From Hymenobacter negativus (GTDB taxonomy: Bacteria; Bacteroidota; Bacteroidia; Cytophagales; Hymenobacteraceae), in assembly GCF_017571495.1 (NCBI RefSeq), contig NZ_JAGETZ010000005.1, positions 62,001 through 126,000 of the forward strand: a DNA stretch of 64,000 nucleotides, written 5' to 3'. Of the stretch, positions 1 through 7,874 are shown in pieces. Position 1 is the first letter of the stretch. Each line of letters begins with the position of its first letter. The notes beneath the pieces were generated by a model. It was given only the letters and a program-made list of their open reading frames with translations, had not been told where the DNA came from and did not search any database. A program made the translations under genes and the position numbers.

Positions 1-767
1 TGCGCGATGTGCAAAAAGCCGCCGCGCTGCAGGCGCAGGGTGTGAGCATCCGCGTCGGTACTTATGGCGACCCCGCTGCGCTTGACCGCGCCATGCAGGG
101 CATCGAGCAGGTGTTGCTCATCTCGGGAGGGGGCGAAGAAGAAGCCCTGCAGGAGCACAAAAACGTGGTAGATGCCGCCAAGCGAGCCGGCGTACAGTGC
201 ATCGCCTACACCAGCCGAGCCCTAAAAGACCCCAGCACCCTGGTCAATGAGCTCATGGGGCGCCACTTCGACACCGAAGCTTACATCCAAGCCAGCGGGC
301 TGCCGCACATTCTTTTCCGCAACATTCTGTACATGGATGTGCTGCCACTCTTCACTGGTCCCAACGTGCTGGAAACGGGCATCAACCTGCCCGCCGGCGC
401 AGGGCAAGTGTCCTTTGCCCTGCGCCGCGACATGGGCGAGGCCATTGCCAACGTACTGCTGGAGCGTAACTTCACTAGCCGCACCTACCACTTCACCGGC
501 TCCGAAACCTATAGCTTCCACGACGTGGCCGCCGCCCTTACGGAAGCTTCCGGAAAACAGGTGCGCTATACGCCCGTTGAGGACGAAGCTTTTGCGGCCG
601 GCATGCGGCAGCGCGGCCTGCCCGAGCTGGCCATTGAGCGCACCATCGGCTTCCTGACCGATATTAAAAACGGCCAGGAATCTGAAGTAAGCCTTGACCT
701 GGCCACGGTGCTAGGCCGCCAGCCCACGTCGCTCAGAGAAGGAGTAAAGCAGCTGTATAAGCTGTAA
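1..767 (+). CDS. NAD(P)-binding SDR/NmrA-like oxidoreductase (QOR2-like), 5'-truncated by window edge
   Basis: The open frame already runs at base 3 (R-D, then a GTG at base 9), so the gene starts outside the window. The N-terminal Rossmann GxxGxxG is missing for that reason only. What remains is typical of the NmrA-like/quinone oxidoreductase 2 group: an RVGTYGDPAAL segment after the second strand, IEQVLLISGGGEEEA, then a variable substrate half ending near the stop. Members are atypical SDRs that bind NAD(P)H and act on quinones or sense redox. The substrate cannot be told from sequence. About 252 residues are visible; the full protein would be near 285-290. Confidence 0.8.
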   Translation, partial: RDVQKAAALQAQGVSIRVGTYGDPAALDRAMQGIEQVLLISGGGEEEALQEHKNVVDAAKRAGVQCIAYTSRALKDPSTLVNELMGRHFDTEAYIQASGLPHILFRNILYMDVLPLFTGPNVLETGINLPAGAGQVSFALRRDMGEAIANVLLERNFTSRTYHFTGSETYSFHDVAAALTEASGKQVRYTPVEDEAFAAGMRQRGLPELAIERTIGFLTDIKNGQESEVSLDLATVLGRQPTSLREGVKQLYKL

Positions 768-772
768 TGAGC

Positions 773-949
773 AATCCGGGCCCGCGTGGCCGAATTGAGG
801 AGGGAAATGAGCAGGTCCTTGTTGGTGCTGCAGATGTCGAGTGCCGCGTTGGCGTTGGGCGTAGTGGTGCCAATGCCGACCGAACTCATTTAAGCTTGAG
901 AAGCAATGGCGACCAATAGAGTAGCTGCCAGTAGGTAAAGCTGTTTCAT
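773..949 (-). pseudogene. Remnant of a secreted surface/tail-fibre-like protein (signal peptide plus VGIGTTTP repeat)
   Basis: Reading down from 949, an ATG opens a clean signal peptide (MKQLYLLAATLLVAIASQA) that meets TAA at 892-890. The same frame reopens at once with MSSVGIGTTTPNANAALDI and a following LLISLLNSATRARIA segment. The VGIGTTxPxxxAxLDI block followed by a GLLIPRLTxAQRxxIA-like stretch is the usual N-terminus of large Bacteroidota surface or tail-fibre-like proteins. Homology ends near 773, just past the preceding gene's stop. The in-frame stop and the loss of everything downstream mark a pseudogene. Family assignment is by pattern only. Confidence 0.55.
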
Positions 950-1221
950 GAGAACGCAGATAAGGAGGCGACCAAGTTGTTTTCGGTCAACCGTGCTCCC
1001 AAGCGTTGGTAGTAGACGACGGCAGGTGGTATGTAAACGAAGGCCACCGATAAGTGGAGCCGGCGACCTAGTACGACTTGCGGGCCGGCGGACCAAACGG
1101 AACTCGAAATTGTTAATGACCCGGTGAGGCCTTCTTTTATTCGGCTTTGCCCAAAAACCTCCTCACCCACCTGTGCTGTGCCGTACCTTCGCGGCGCGAA
1201 CAATCACCGAACCTCCGGCTC

Positions 1222-2628
1222 ATGAATCAATACGACGTCACCGTCATCGGCTCCGGCCCCGGCGGCTATGTAGCGGCCATCCGTTGCGCCCAACTCGGCC
1301 TCAAAACGGCCATCATCGAGAAATACCCCACCCTGGGCGGCACCTGCCTCAACGTGGGCTGCATCCCTAGCAAGGCCCTGCTCGATTCCTCCGAGCATTA
1401 CCACAACGCCCATTCGGCCTTTGCCGACCACGGCATCGGCCTCGACAACCTGACCGTCGACATGAACCGCATGATTGACCGCAAGGGCGGCGTGGTGAAG
1501 GCCAACGTGGACGGCATTTCCTACCTGATGAAGAAGAACAAAATCGACGTCATCACCGGCGTGGGTTCGTTCGTGGACAAGAACCACATCAGCATCGTGC
1601 CCCGCGAAGGCGGTGAAGCCCAGCAGATTGAAACCAAGAACGTCATCATCGCCACCGGCTCCAAGCCCACGGTGCTGCCGTTCATTGCTCAGGACAAGGA
1701 GCGCATCATCACCAGCACCGAGGCCCTGAACATCCGCGAAGTGCCCAAGCACATGATTGTGATTGGTGGCGGCGTGATTGGCCTCGAAATGGCCTCCGTG
1801 TACGCCCGTCTCGGCGCCAAGGTATCGGTGGTGGAGTTCATGGACAGCATCATCCCGACCATGGACCGCGGCCTCGGCAAGGAACTGAAGCGCGTGCTGG
1901 GCAAAATCGGCATTGAATTCTTCTTCTCGCACAAAGTGACCGGCGCAACCCGCGACGGCGACACCGTAACCGTGACGGCCACCAATGCCAAGGGTGAAGA
2001 AGTGAAGTTTGAGGGTGACTACTGCCTGGTGGCTGTGGGCCGCGTGCCCTACACCGCCGGCCTCAACCTTGAAGCCGCTGGCGTGGAGATGGAAGAGCGC
2101 GGCCGCATCAAGGTCGACGAGCACCTGCAAACCAACGTGCCCGGCATCTACGCCATCGGCGACGTCATTCGGGGCGCCATGCTGGCCCACAAGGCCGAGG
2201 AAGAAGGCGTGTACGTGGCCGAAACCATCGTGGGCCAGAAGCCGCACATCAACTACCTGCTCATCCCCGGTGTGGTGTACACCTGGCCCGAAGTGGCCGG
2301 CGTGGGCTACACCGAGGAGCAGCTCAAGGAGCAGGGCAAGGCCTACAAAGTGGGCTCGTTCCCCTTCAAAGCCAGCGGCCGGGCCCGCGCCAGCGGCGAC
2401 ACCGACGGCTTCGTAAAAGTGCTGGCCGACAAAACCACCGACGAAATTCTGGGCGTGCACATGATTGGCCCGCGCATCGCCGACCTCATCGCTGAAGCCG
2501 TGACGGCAATGGAGTTCCGCGCCTCCGCCGAGGACGTGGCCCGCATGAGTCACTCGCACCCCACCTACGCTGAGGCCATGAAAGAAGCCTGTTTGGCCGC
2601 CACGGAAAACCGGGCCATTCACATGTAA
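1222..2628 (+). CDS. lpdA: Dihydrolipoyl dehydrogenase (E3)
   Basis: The flavoprotein E3 subunit of pyruvate, 2-oxoglutarate and branched-chain 2-oxoacid dehydrogenase complexes; it reoxidises dihydrolipoamide with NAD+. The 468-residue length is standard. Visible motifs are the N-terminal FAD-binding GSGPGGYVAAI, the redox disulfide GGTCLNVGCIPSK (residues about 38-50), the NAD-binding GGGVIGLEMA, the second FAD motif GIYAIGDV, and the C-terminal HSHPTYAEAMKEA with the catalytic His-Glu pair. The frame stays open upstream to 1147, but the conserved protein begins at the ATG at 1222 (MNQYDVTVIG). It is monocistronic, closed by a strong terminator. No E1/E2 genes are in the window. Confidence 0.97.
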   Translation: MNQYDVTVIGSGPGGYVAAIRCAQLGLKTAIIEKYPTLGGTCLNVGCIPSKALLDSSEHYHNAHSAFADHGIGLDNLTVDMNRMIDRKGGVVKANVDGISYLMKKNKIDVITGVGSFVDKNHISIVPREGGEAQQIETKNVIIATGSKPTVLPFIAQDKERIITSTEALNIREVPKHMIVIGGGVIGLEMASVYARLGAKVSVVEFMDSIIPTMDRGLGKELKRVLGKIGIEFFFSHKVTGATRDGDTVTVTATNAKGEEVKFEGDYCLVAVGRVPYTAGLNLEAAGVEMEERGRIKVDEHLQTNVPGIYAIGDVIRGAMLAHKAEEEGVYVAETIVGQKPHINYLLIPGVVYTWPEVAGVGYTEEQLKEQGKAYKVGSFPFKASGRARASGDTDGFVKVLADKTTDEILGVHMIGPRIADLIAEAVTAMEFRASAEDVARMSHSHPTYAEAMKEACLAATENRAIHM

Positions 2629-2648
2629 GCGTAATTTCGAATTGGCAT

Positions 2649-2683
2649 AAAAAGGCCGACGCTCTCGTAGCGTCGGCCTTTTT
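2649..2683 (+). terminator. Intrinsic terminator of the lipoamide dehydrogenase gene
   Basis: Perfect 15-bp stem (2649-2663 with 2669-2683) and a 5-nt loop. The GC-rich core is GGCCGACGCT, with an A-run before and a T-run after, so it could work in both directions. It lies 20 bp after the stop at 2628. Confidence 0.9.
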
Positions 2684-2716
2684 ATGTTTAAGAGTATCTT
2701 GTGAATTGAACGAGGT

Positions 2717-3124
2717 TTGTCGCTATGGTTTGTCCATACCCCATATCATACTTCTGTTGCCTTTGCTGATGAGCTTCCAACAATTGGGAGTGTCATCCTC
2801 AAGTTGTTTGAGGTAACGGAGCTGATATTTAGCTGCAAGAATATTGCCGTAGAAGGAGAGCTTTGGCATTTGATAGACCCCATCACCTCTATGGAAATTG
2901 AGCTGATGGTGTACGAACAGTCTTACGCCTTATTCTCCTATCCTTTTGATTTGGATGGCCAGCATCCCAATTGGAATAGCGACTTACTTCAATCCACACT
3001 ATTTGCTTTGACAGAGCTAGGGAGCCAGCCCGAAAATACATTAGAAGAATGGGCGGGCGAGCCGTGGTGCGTCGCCAAAAGCCGGTGGAACCCGAAGCAT
3101 ATTGATGGACGCGGCAGAAACTGA
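2717..3124 (+). CDS. Hypothetical protein (135 aa) with a decayed second copy at 12876
   Basis: Family not recognised. Acidic, soluble, no signal peptide or membrane segment. The C-terminal half (GQHPNWNS, STLFALTELGSQPENT, GEPWC, RWNPKHIDGRGRN) recurs at 12876-13064 in a broken copy, which confirms that this frame is or was coding. The start is doubtful: TTG at 2717 is the first usual start codon after an in-frame TGA at 2702-2704, and GC is lower than in the neighbours. The gene may have lost some N-terminus or been acquired by transfer. It follows the lipoamide dehydrogenase terminator, so it needs its own promoter. Confidence 0.6.
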   Translation: MSLWFVHTPYHTSVAFADELPTIGSVILKLFEVTELIFSCKNIAVEGELWHLIDPITSMEIELMVYEQSYALFSYPFDLDGQHPNWNSDLLQSTLFALTELGSQPENTLEEWAGEPWCVAKSRWNPKHIDGRGRN

Positions 3125-3159
3125 AAGCGGCCTGGAGTTCCTATAGCTTCAGCCGCTTT
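3124..3159 (+). terminator. Possible weak terminator hairpin
   Basis: AAAGCGGC (3124-3131) can pair with GCCGCTTT (3152-3159) directly at the stop of the preceding gene. The loop is long and the T-run short. The 3' arm resembles the better hairpin at 24490-24513. Confidence 0.35.
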
Positions 3160-3309
3160 GGCCACAGATTGTCATCAGCAGGTACACAATGTGGCGTAGT
3201 GGGTGCTGGTAAAATCAGTCGCCACATCAAATGGTGGCTAAAATAAGGGTTTTCGGTATCAGCATGGTGGGAGCAACTCGGACTTTTGGGCCCACCAATT
3301 CTGCCTCCC

Positions 3310-3942
3310 CTATAGCTCGAAAGCGGCGGTGAAGGCAGTGTCGGGATTGAGCACTACCTGCCGGGGCGGGGCCCCGGCCAAGTGCTTGCTCCACGTCACG
3401 CGGGCGAGGGCCAGCCCGGGCGGCACGGTTGCCATGCCGGCCAGCGCCAGCATGTTGGGATGGGTATAGAGCGGAGTCATAACGGTTTCGCCCTGTGAGA
3501 AGGATGGCACCGCCAGCTTCTTTTCCTGGAGCTTGGCCTCATCAACCAAGGCATACACGCTGTGGTGGCGCGCGGCTTCTACCAAGGCCTCAATGCCACC
3601 ACTCTTGTCGAACAAGAGCTTGAGCAGCTCCTGGGCCACTGCGGTTTCTTCCTGGCGTGAGAAGAAGAGCAGCCCTTCTTCCTTCACGATGGCAAACGTG
3701 TCAGCATCGTATTCAGTAGATGCGAAATACATCGGGTTTTCGCCCAGATATACATTCTTGATAAGCAAGGTCATTTTCTGGATGCCTTCGAGCTCCCCAA
3801 CGTGCTCAACGCCCAGAAATAAGTCGTGCGTTTTGCTAACGGAGCTGAACAGAAAAGCGAAGTAAGCGGCTTGTACCTCGGTTTTCTGGTCAAAATAGCT
3901 CACCAGGTCGTCGATGAGCGAGCGGGAAGGTCGAGTAGTCAT
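3310..3942 (-). CDS. SseB-like protein, putative
   Basis: 210 residues, soluble, no signal peptide. The first half (AAYFAFLFSSVSKTHDLFLGVEHVGELEGIQ) resembles the SseB C-terminal domain. The second half (VPSFSQGETVMTPLYTHPNML, then VVLNPDTAF) resembles the SseB N-terminal domain, with its P-x-F-S/T-x-G-E strand and a late LNP motif. If so, the domains are in reverse order to the enterobacterial protein. Molecular function of the family is unclear. It is the last minus-strand gene after the Hcp-TNT island, separated from it by 244 bp. It could be a further immunity-like gene or simply a neighbour; I cannot decide. Confidence 0.55.
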   Translation of the reverse strand: MTTRPSRSLIDDLVSYFDQKTEVQAAYFAFLFSSVSKTHDLFLGVEHVGELEGIQKMTLLIKNVYLGENPMYFASTEYDADTFAIVKEEGLLFFSRQEETAVAQELLKLLFDKSGGIEALVEAARHHSVYALVDEAKLQEKKLAVPSFSQGETVMTPLYTHPNMLALAGMATVPPGLALARVTWSKHLAGAPPRQVVLNPDTAFTAAFEL

Positions 3943-4186
3943 GCAGTGGTGTTGGGAAAGGAATTGAGTTCAAATATAGCGGTGACCAAGGCCCCTAAGC
4001 CAGATGGCGACCGGGTGAAAGTAGCCAGTTATTCGTGCCGGGTTATTCGAGTCCAGCCTTTCCCCAAGCCCACGTCAACTGCGGACTCCACACGTCGCCA
4101 GAAGTTGGTTCTCCATTGCTTTTCAGTACGCCAGCAATGGCTGGCCCGGTGCTGAGCCACTCAAGCGGCATTGGTGCCAATTGAGC

Positions 4187-4810
4187 TTAATGAGTCTGGC
4201 AGGCCGCATCGATTGCTTGGTGCAACAGGTAAATAAAACGCTCCTCATCGAATTCGACCTGCACGAGGGCATAGAGGTTGACGAGACTGGTCTCCTCATC
4301 TGGCGGCTCCTGGGAGGCGTAGCAATTGTCAAAGAGCAGCAGGTATTGTTCCTGTGGCGCTTCCAGGGGGCGGTAGTAGTGCAGGTGAGGCGCGCCGTCA
4401 GCCATGGACTCCGGCGGCAGGAGCGGGAAGCGGTAGCCGTAACGCCCGTCCGCTTGCTCGTCGTCAGCGCGCAAGCCATTGAAAACGCTGGCGATGCTGT
4501 CGAGCAAGCCAATGTTGCGCATGAAAGAAGTGTGGAGACGAAGAGGGTTCTGATGCAGCGGGTCGCTGAACAGGTCCACTAGTGCATTTTGAGTACGAAG
4601 CAGGCCCGTGGTGGGCGAAGCGTGTTGCAGTTGCCAGCTGCTTTCCAGCGGAATCTGGGCGGGGAATGTGAGAGGTATTACAAGTCTTCCGGGCTTATTG
4701 CCCGCATGCACTTTCCTGTCATCGCGCTGAATGGTGGCCGTGGCCTGATTGACCACCCCGAGGCGGCGAATGGGCAGGCCTTCGGTTGGCAGAGGGGCAG
4801 AAGCTGGCAT
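4187..4810 (-). CDS. Predicted immunity protein 2 of the Hcp-TNT effector (paralogue of 4810-5427)
   Basis: 207 residues, no signal peptide or membrane helix, so cytoplasmic. Colinear with the preceding gene product along its length: shared EGLPIRRLG(V/I)V, QATATI.RDD, TFPAQIPLE, LQHASPTTG, NALVDLF, PHLHYYRP.EAP.EQYLLL and LYALVQVE.DEERF..LL.QA.DAA. Its ATG overlaps the TGA of that gene by one base, implying coupled translation. I know no named family. Role is inferred from position: second of two tandem genes directly behind a toxin-tipped Hcp. Retained duplicates after an effector commonly neutralise it or its variants. The alternative is an effector chaperone. Confidence 0.75.
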   Translation of the reverse strand: MPASAPLPTEGLPIRRLGVVNQATATIQRDDRKVHAGNKPGRLVIPLTFPAQIPLESSWQLQHASPTTGLLRTQNALVDLFSDPLHQNPLRLHTSFMRNIGLLDSIASVFNGLRADDEQADGRYGYRFPLLPPESMADGAPHLHYYRPLEAPQEQYLLLFDNCYASQEPPDEETSLVNLYALVQVEFDEERFIYLLHQAIDAACQTH

Positions 4811-5427
4811 CAGCGCTGGCGGCGCGCCACTCTGGCCGCATCGAGGGCTTGGCGCAACAGGAAGACGAAACGCTCCTCATCAAGCTCGACCTGTACCAGG
4901 GCGTAGAGGTCTGCGTAGCTGGGTACTTCGTTCGGTCGCTCGCCGGGGGCGAAGCGGTTGGTGTAGAGTAGCAGGTATTGCTCGTGCGGCGCCTCCTGGG
5001 GGCGGTAGTAGTGCAGGTGGGGCGAGCCACCCGGCAGTAGGATTGTGCCGTCTACGGCCCCGAGCGACCCGCTCACTAGGCCGCCAACTGGCTGGTCGGT
5101 GAAGGCAGCGGCGATGCTTTCCAACAGGCCAATGTTGTATAAGCTAAAGGTATTCAGCCGAATATTCTGGTAGTCTGAACTATGAAACAGGTCAACCAGG
5201 GCATTGTCAGTGACGAGTTGGCCCGTGGTGGGCGAAGCGTGTTGCAGCCGCCAGCCGCCCTCGAGCGGAATCTGGGCGGGAAATGTAACGGGTACCAAAT
5301 AGCTTTCGGGCTTTGTGGCGGCCTGTGGGTCATTGTCGTCGCGCCAGATGGTGGCCGTGGCCTGGGCGACGATGCCGAGGCGGCGGATGGGCAGGCCTTC
5401 GGTTAGCAGCGGGGGAAGGGCCGACAT
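4810..5427 (-). CDS. Predicted immunity protein 1 of the Hcp-TNT effector
   Basis: 205 residues, cytoplasmic, family not recognised. The ATG (5427-5425) overlaps the TGA of the Hcp-TNT gene by one base, and its own TGA overlaps the next ATG by one base, so the three genes form a tightly coupled operon. NADase toxins act in the cytosol and their producers need a cytosolic inhibitor; an uncharacterised soluble protein coupled to the toxin is the natural candidate (inference). It differs from its paralogue mainly in the middle (residues about 105-140, QPVGGLVSGSLGAVDG here), which may be the toxin-contact region. A chaperone or adaptor role cannot be excluded. Confidence 0.78.
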   Translation of the reverse strand: MSALPPLLTEGLPIRRLGIVAQATATIWRDDNDPQAATKPESYLVPVTFPAQIPLEGGWRLQHASPTTGQLVTDNALVDLFHSSDYQNIRLNTFSLYNIGLLESIAAAFTDQPVGGLVSGSLGAVDGTILLPGGSPHLHYYRPQEAPHEQYLLLYTNRFAPGERPNEVPSYADLYALVQVELDEERFVFLLRQALDAARVARRQR

Positions 5428-6800
5428 CAGACTACTTTTTTGGGATGGTCGCGGAGCTGCCGGACTTGGTTATCGGGCAGCACTTCAAACTGCCCGTTGG
5501 GCGAGGACTGCAAATCAATCTTTGCAAAGCCTTGGTCCTGCATCTGCTGCCACTCCTGGTATTTCCAAGGCGTGCCCTTCGGGTATTCCTTGGGAAAGGA
5601 AATATTGAGCTGGGTGCCCCCGCCGGGTTGGCCGTACCAGGGAATGACGTTGGCTACCTCCCCATACACGGCATCAGTAGGTACATCTTCCAGAATGCTA
5701 ATCTTGTATTTGAAAGGATATTTATCCTCTGCCATATTCAGTGCCCGCGACTCGAAGGACTGCGGAGCATCTGGGACGCCAGCTTTGCCTAAGGGCGAGA
5801 CAAAATTGCCGCCAAATGTGACATCAAATACATCCCCTGTCACGTGGTCAGCATCAAGTTTCTTAGTAACGGGGTCCAGCTTTTTATTGAATACGCCGCC
5901 TTGGTAACGGTCGTAGGTGTCGCCCTCTTTGAGTTGCACGGTCTGGCGCTGGTAGCCGCCGTTGCTAGGGGGCCAGTGCCCGTTCAGCGGCAGGGTTTCG
6001 CCATCTTTCGGGTTCACGTAGTGGGAGGCGCGCATCAGGTTCTCCACCGCTTTCCAGTGCGCCAGCGAAGGCTGACCCGGTAACGAGGCCGCCGAAGCGG
6101 CGTTGAATAAGTCGTAGAGCTGCTCAATTACTTCGGGCGGTTGCATGTGTGCGGCCCCACCGATGGTGGCGGCAAACTCTTGTAGGCTGTGCTCGGGAAT
6201 AAAGCCGGCCGGCAAGCCTGCGGGCAAGATGACGGCGGCCGCCGCAGCCGCTCCAGCGGCGGCAATGGCGGTAGCTGAAGCCCCGGAAGCGGTAGCCGCG
6301 GCGGTGGCAGCAGCCTCTGCCGCAGCGGCAGCAGCAGCTACGGCAGCAGCGGCCGAAGCAGCCTTTGTAGTTACTTCAGCTGCCGTTTGCAAAGAGGAGG
6401 CTGCCACGGCGGGAGCGGCTGCGGCCCCGCCGGCGCGCAACTCAAAGGCGGGAGCCGTAATGGCGAGCCGGCACACGTAGGCGCCGTCACCGTTGGCCCC
6501 GCTTTCGAAGGTTTCGTGGTAGCCCACGCACTCGCCCTCCGTGAAAGCAATGGTTTCCAATGCTACCAGCTGAGTGGCATTGTAAAAAACGACCTGGCCG
6601 GCCAGGGGCTTGTGCGGGGTAGCGGCCCAGGCTAGTAATGCATCGTCGGTGGGCACGTCCACCACCAGGTGTAGCAGGTCGTGGCGCACTTTGGCGTTGG
6701 CCTGGCCCCGGGCATCGGTGGGCTGTTGGCAGGCATAGTTGCAGTGCACTACCCGGTAGCGTGTGCCTGTCAGATGCAGCTCAGCGTGGAAAGAAGCCAT
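5427..6800 (-). CDS. Evolved Hcp/TssD type VI effector with TNT-like NAD+-glycohydrolase C-terminus
   Basis: 457 residues from the ATG at 6800; the frame runs 15 codons further up, but MASFHAELHL is the conserved Hcp start and is shared with the gene at 21585. Residues 1-125 are a Bacteroidota TssD/Hcp domain (YRVVHCNYAC, KVRHDLLHL, LLAWA, GQVVFYN, ECVGYHETFES). Residues 126-190 are an almost pure Ala linker. Residues about 270-430 resemble the TNT domain (DUF4237): NGHWPP, then DRYQGG (R298), FVSPLG, SRAL, and PWYGQPGGGTQ (Q397), the last matching the glutamine-containing signature of the tuberculosis NADase. An extra stretch (about 305-330) lies after DRYQGG. Predicted to form part of the Hcp tube and carry an NAD+-destroying domain into rival cells. 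No signal peptide, as expected. Start of a coupled operon with two immunity-like genes. Confidence 0.85.
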   Translation of the reverse strand: MASFHAELHLTGTRYRVVHCNYACQQPTDARGQANAKVRHDLLHLVVDVPTDDALLAWAATPHKPLAGQVVFYNATQLVALETIAFTEGECVGYHETFESGANGDGAYVCRLAITAPAFELRAGGAAAAPAVAASSLQTAAEVTTKAASAAAAVAAAAAAAEAAATAAATASGASATAIAAAGAAAAAAVILPAGLPAGFIPEHSLQEFAATIGGAAHMQPPEVIEQLYDLFNAASAASLPGQPSLAHWKAVENLMRASHYVNPKDGETLPLNGHWPPSNGGYQRQTVQLKEGDTYDRYQGGVFNKKLDPVTKKLDADHVTGDVFDVTFGGNFVSPLGKAGVPDAPQSFESRALNMAEDKYPFKYKISILEDVPTDAVYGEVANVIPWYGQPGGGTQLNISFPKEYPKGTPWKYQEWQQMQDQGFAKIDLQSSPNGQFEVLPDNQVRQLRDHPKKVV

Positions 6801-6830
6801 GAGCAAGGAAGTAAGTGCGGCAGTTAGTTG

Positions 6831-6841
6831 GTAAAGATATA
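6831..6841 (-). promoter_or_regulatory. Motif shared upstream of both Hcp-effector genes (candidate -7 element)
   Basis: On the minus strand this reads TATATCTTTAC, about 30 nt before the Hcp-TNT ATG. The same 11-mer occurs at 21654-21664 upstream of the Hcp-M91 gene. TATCTTTA resembles the Bacteroidota -7 consensus TAnnTTTG. Functional role inferred. Confidence 0.4.
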
Positions 6842-6945
6842 ACAACCTGATGTAAAAGAGCTACCGTCAGAAACTGCACTTCGACTGTCCTCCCAGCCTT
6901 GGGTAGTCAACACAGAAAAGCAGGCAAAGCCCGCATTGTGCTGGG

Positions 6946-7722
6946 CTAGACCAGCGCCGTATTGGGCCGGGTCAGGTCCAGCACATCACGGATGTCGTAG
7001 TCCTCGAAACGGTCGATTAGGGCATCAACGCCCTGTTCCATCTTCAGGTCCATCTCCTCGCGGTAGATGGGGTAGAGGGTGTAGAACTGCACCGTTTTTT
7101 CGGGGCTGATAACCAAAGTCTGAAACTCCTCGGGCAGGCTCAGCGCGGTGAGGACCAGCATGCAGCCCAGCTCGGTGTCGTCGGAAAAGGGTGCGGCGTC
7201 CTCCCCGTTGGGGATGGTGTGGCCGAAACCCAGCCAAGTGCCATACTCGTGGGGGAGGCGGGCCAGCATCTTCAGCCAGCGGATGGGCCAGTACACGTTT
7301 TCATCCTCAAACGCTTCGGCTACTTCGGCTGGGTCAGCGGGGATGTTCCAGGTGCTGGGCAGCAGGATGCACAGCTCGGCATACGGCGGGGCCTCGTCGG
7401 CAGGAGCGCCGGGCGGTACGGTCATGGGCCGGTCACTCATGCCCGACGTGATGAGGGCGTAGAATGGAAAGTCGGCGCTGGGCGGCACAACGTGCACGTC
7501 GAGGTGCACCTTGTCGGAAATGATTTCGTGGTACACGCCATTCACCGGCCCCAGATGGCGCTCGATGTGGTCGGAAATGGCCGCGATGGTATCGTCGTCG
7601 CCACTGGCCAGCTCAAACGGGGCCGGCTCGGTGTCCTCGTAGCGGTAAATGGGCGCGCCCGAAGGCGAAAGCTCCGGCTCGTCCTGGCCGGGGCTGGCGG
7701 GGGAAATAGGAGTGTCAGACAT
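6946..7722 (-). CDS. Suppressor-of-fused (SUFU) family protein, likely immunity protein
   Basis: 258 residues with the SUFU-domain pattern over residues about 45-215: HIERHLGPVNGVYHEI, KVHLDVHVVPP, YALITSGMSDRPM, PPYAELCILLP, WPIRWLKMLARLPHEY and TWLGFGHTIPNG. The first 40 residues are Pro/Glu/Asp-rich and probably disordered. Bacterial SUFU proteins are described by the Aravind group as a recurrent immunity superfamily of polymorphic toxin systems. Here the gene sits 145 bp upstream of the Hcp-TNT effector on the same strand. It may be an orphan immunity gene against a different toxin. There is no direct evidence that it belongs to the TNT pair. Confidence 0.82.
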   Translation of the reverse strand: MSDTPISPASPGQDEPELSPSGAPIYRYEDTEPAPFELASGDDDTIAAISDHIERHLGPVNGVYHEIISDKVHLDVHVVPPSADFPFYALITSGMSDRPMTVPPGAPADEAPPYAELCILLPSTWNIPADPAEVAEAFEDENVYWPIRWLKMLARLPHEYGTWLGFGHTIPNGEDAAPFSDDTELGCMLVLTALSLPEEFQTLVISPEKTVQFYTLYPIYREEMDLKMEQGVDALIDRFEDYDIRDVLDLTRPNTALV

Positions 7723-7775
7723 AAGCGGCTATACGGCCCGGGTTTGTGGGAAGGTTGCGAGTGGTATTTGGACGA

Positions 7776-7855
7776 GTAGGGGCAGGGTCCCGCCCGTCGT
7801 CCGCCCCGTCCCAACAATTTCGGGCATCGGCCGGTGGGGCTTGCCCCGTCCCTAC
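7776..7855. repeat. Interspersed GTAGGGGC-type palindromic element
   Basis: Begins GTAGGGGCAGGG and ends CCCCGTCCCTAC; the two ends are imperfect inverted complements, with a GC-rich interior. A related element lies at 54936-55030. It fills most of the gap between the SUFU gene and the next minus-strand gene. Confidence 0.55.
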
Positions 7856-7874
7856 ATCGTCTAACATCCACAAA

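Noticed and set aside
1204..2622. Long open frame on the minus strand opposite the lipoamide dehydrogenase
   Set aside because: Full-length shadow caused by GC-rich codons; His/Gly/Val-rich composition and no motif, while the plus strand has every E3 motif.
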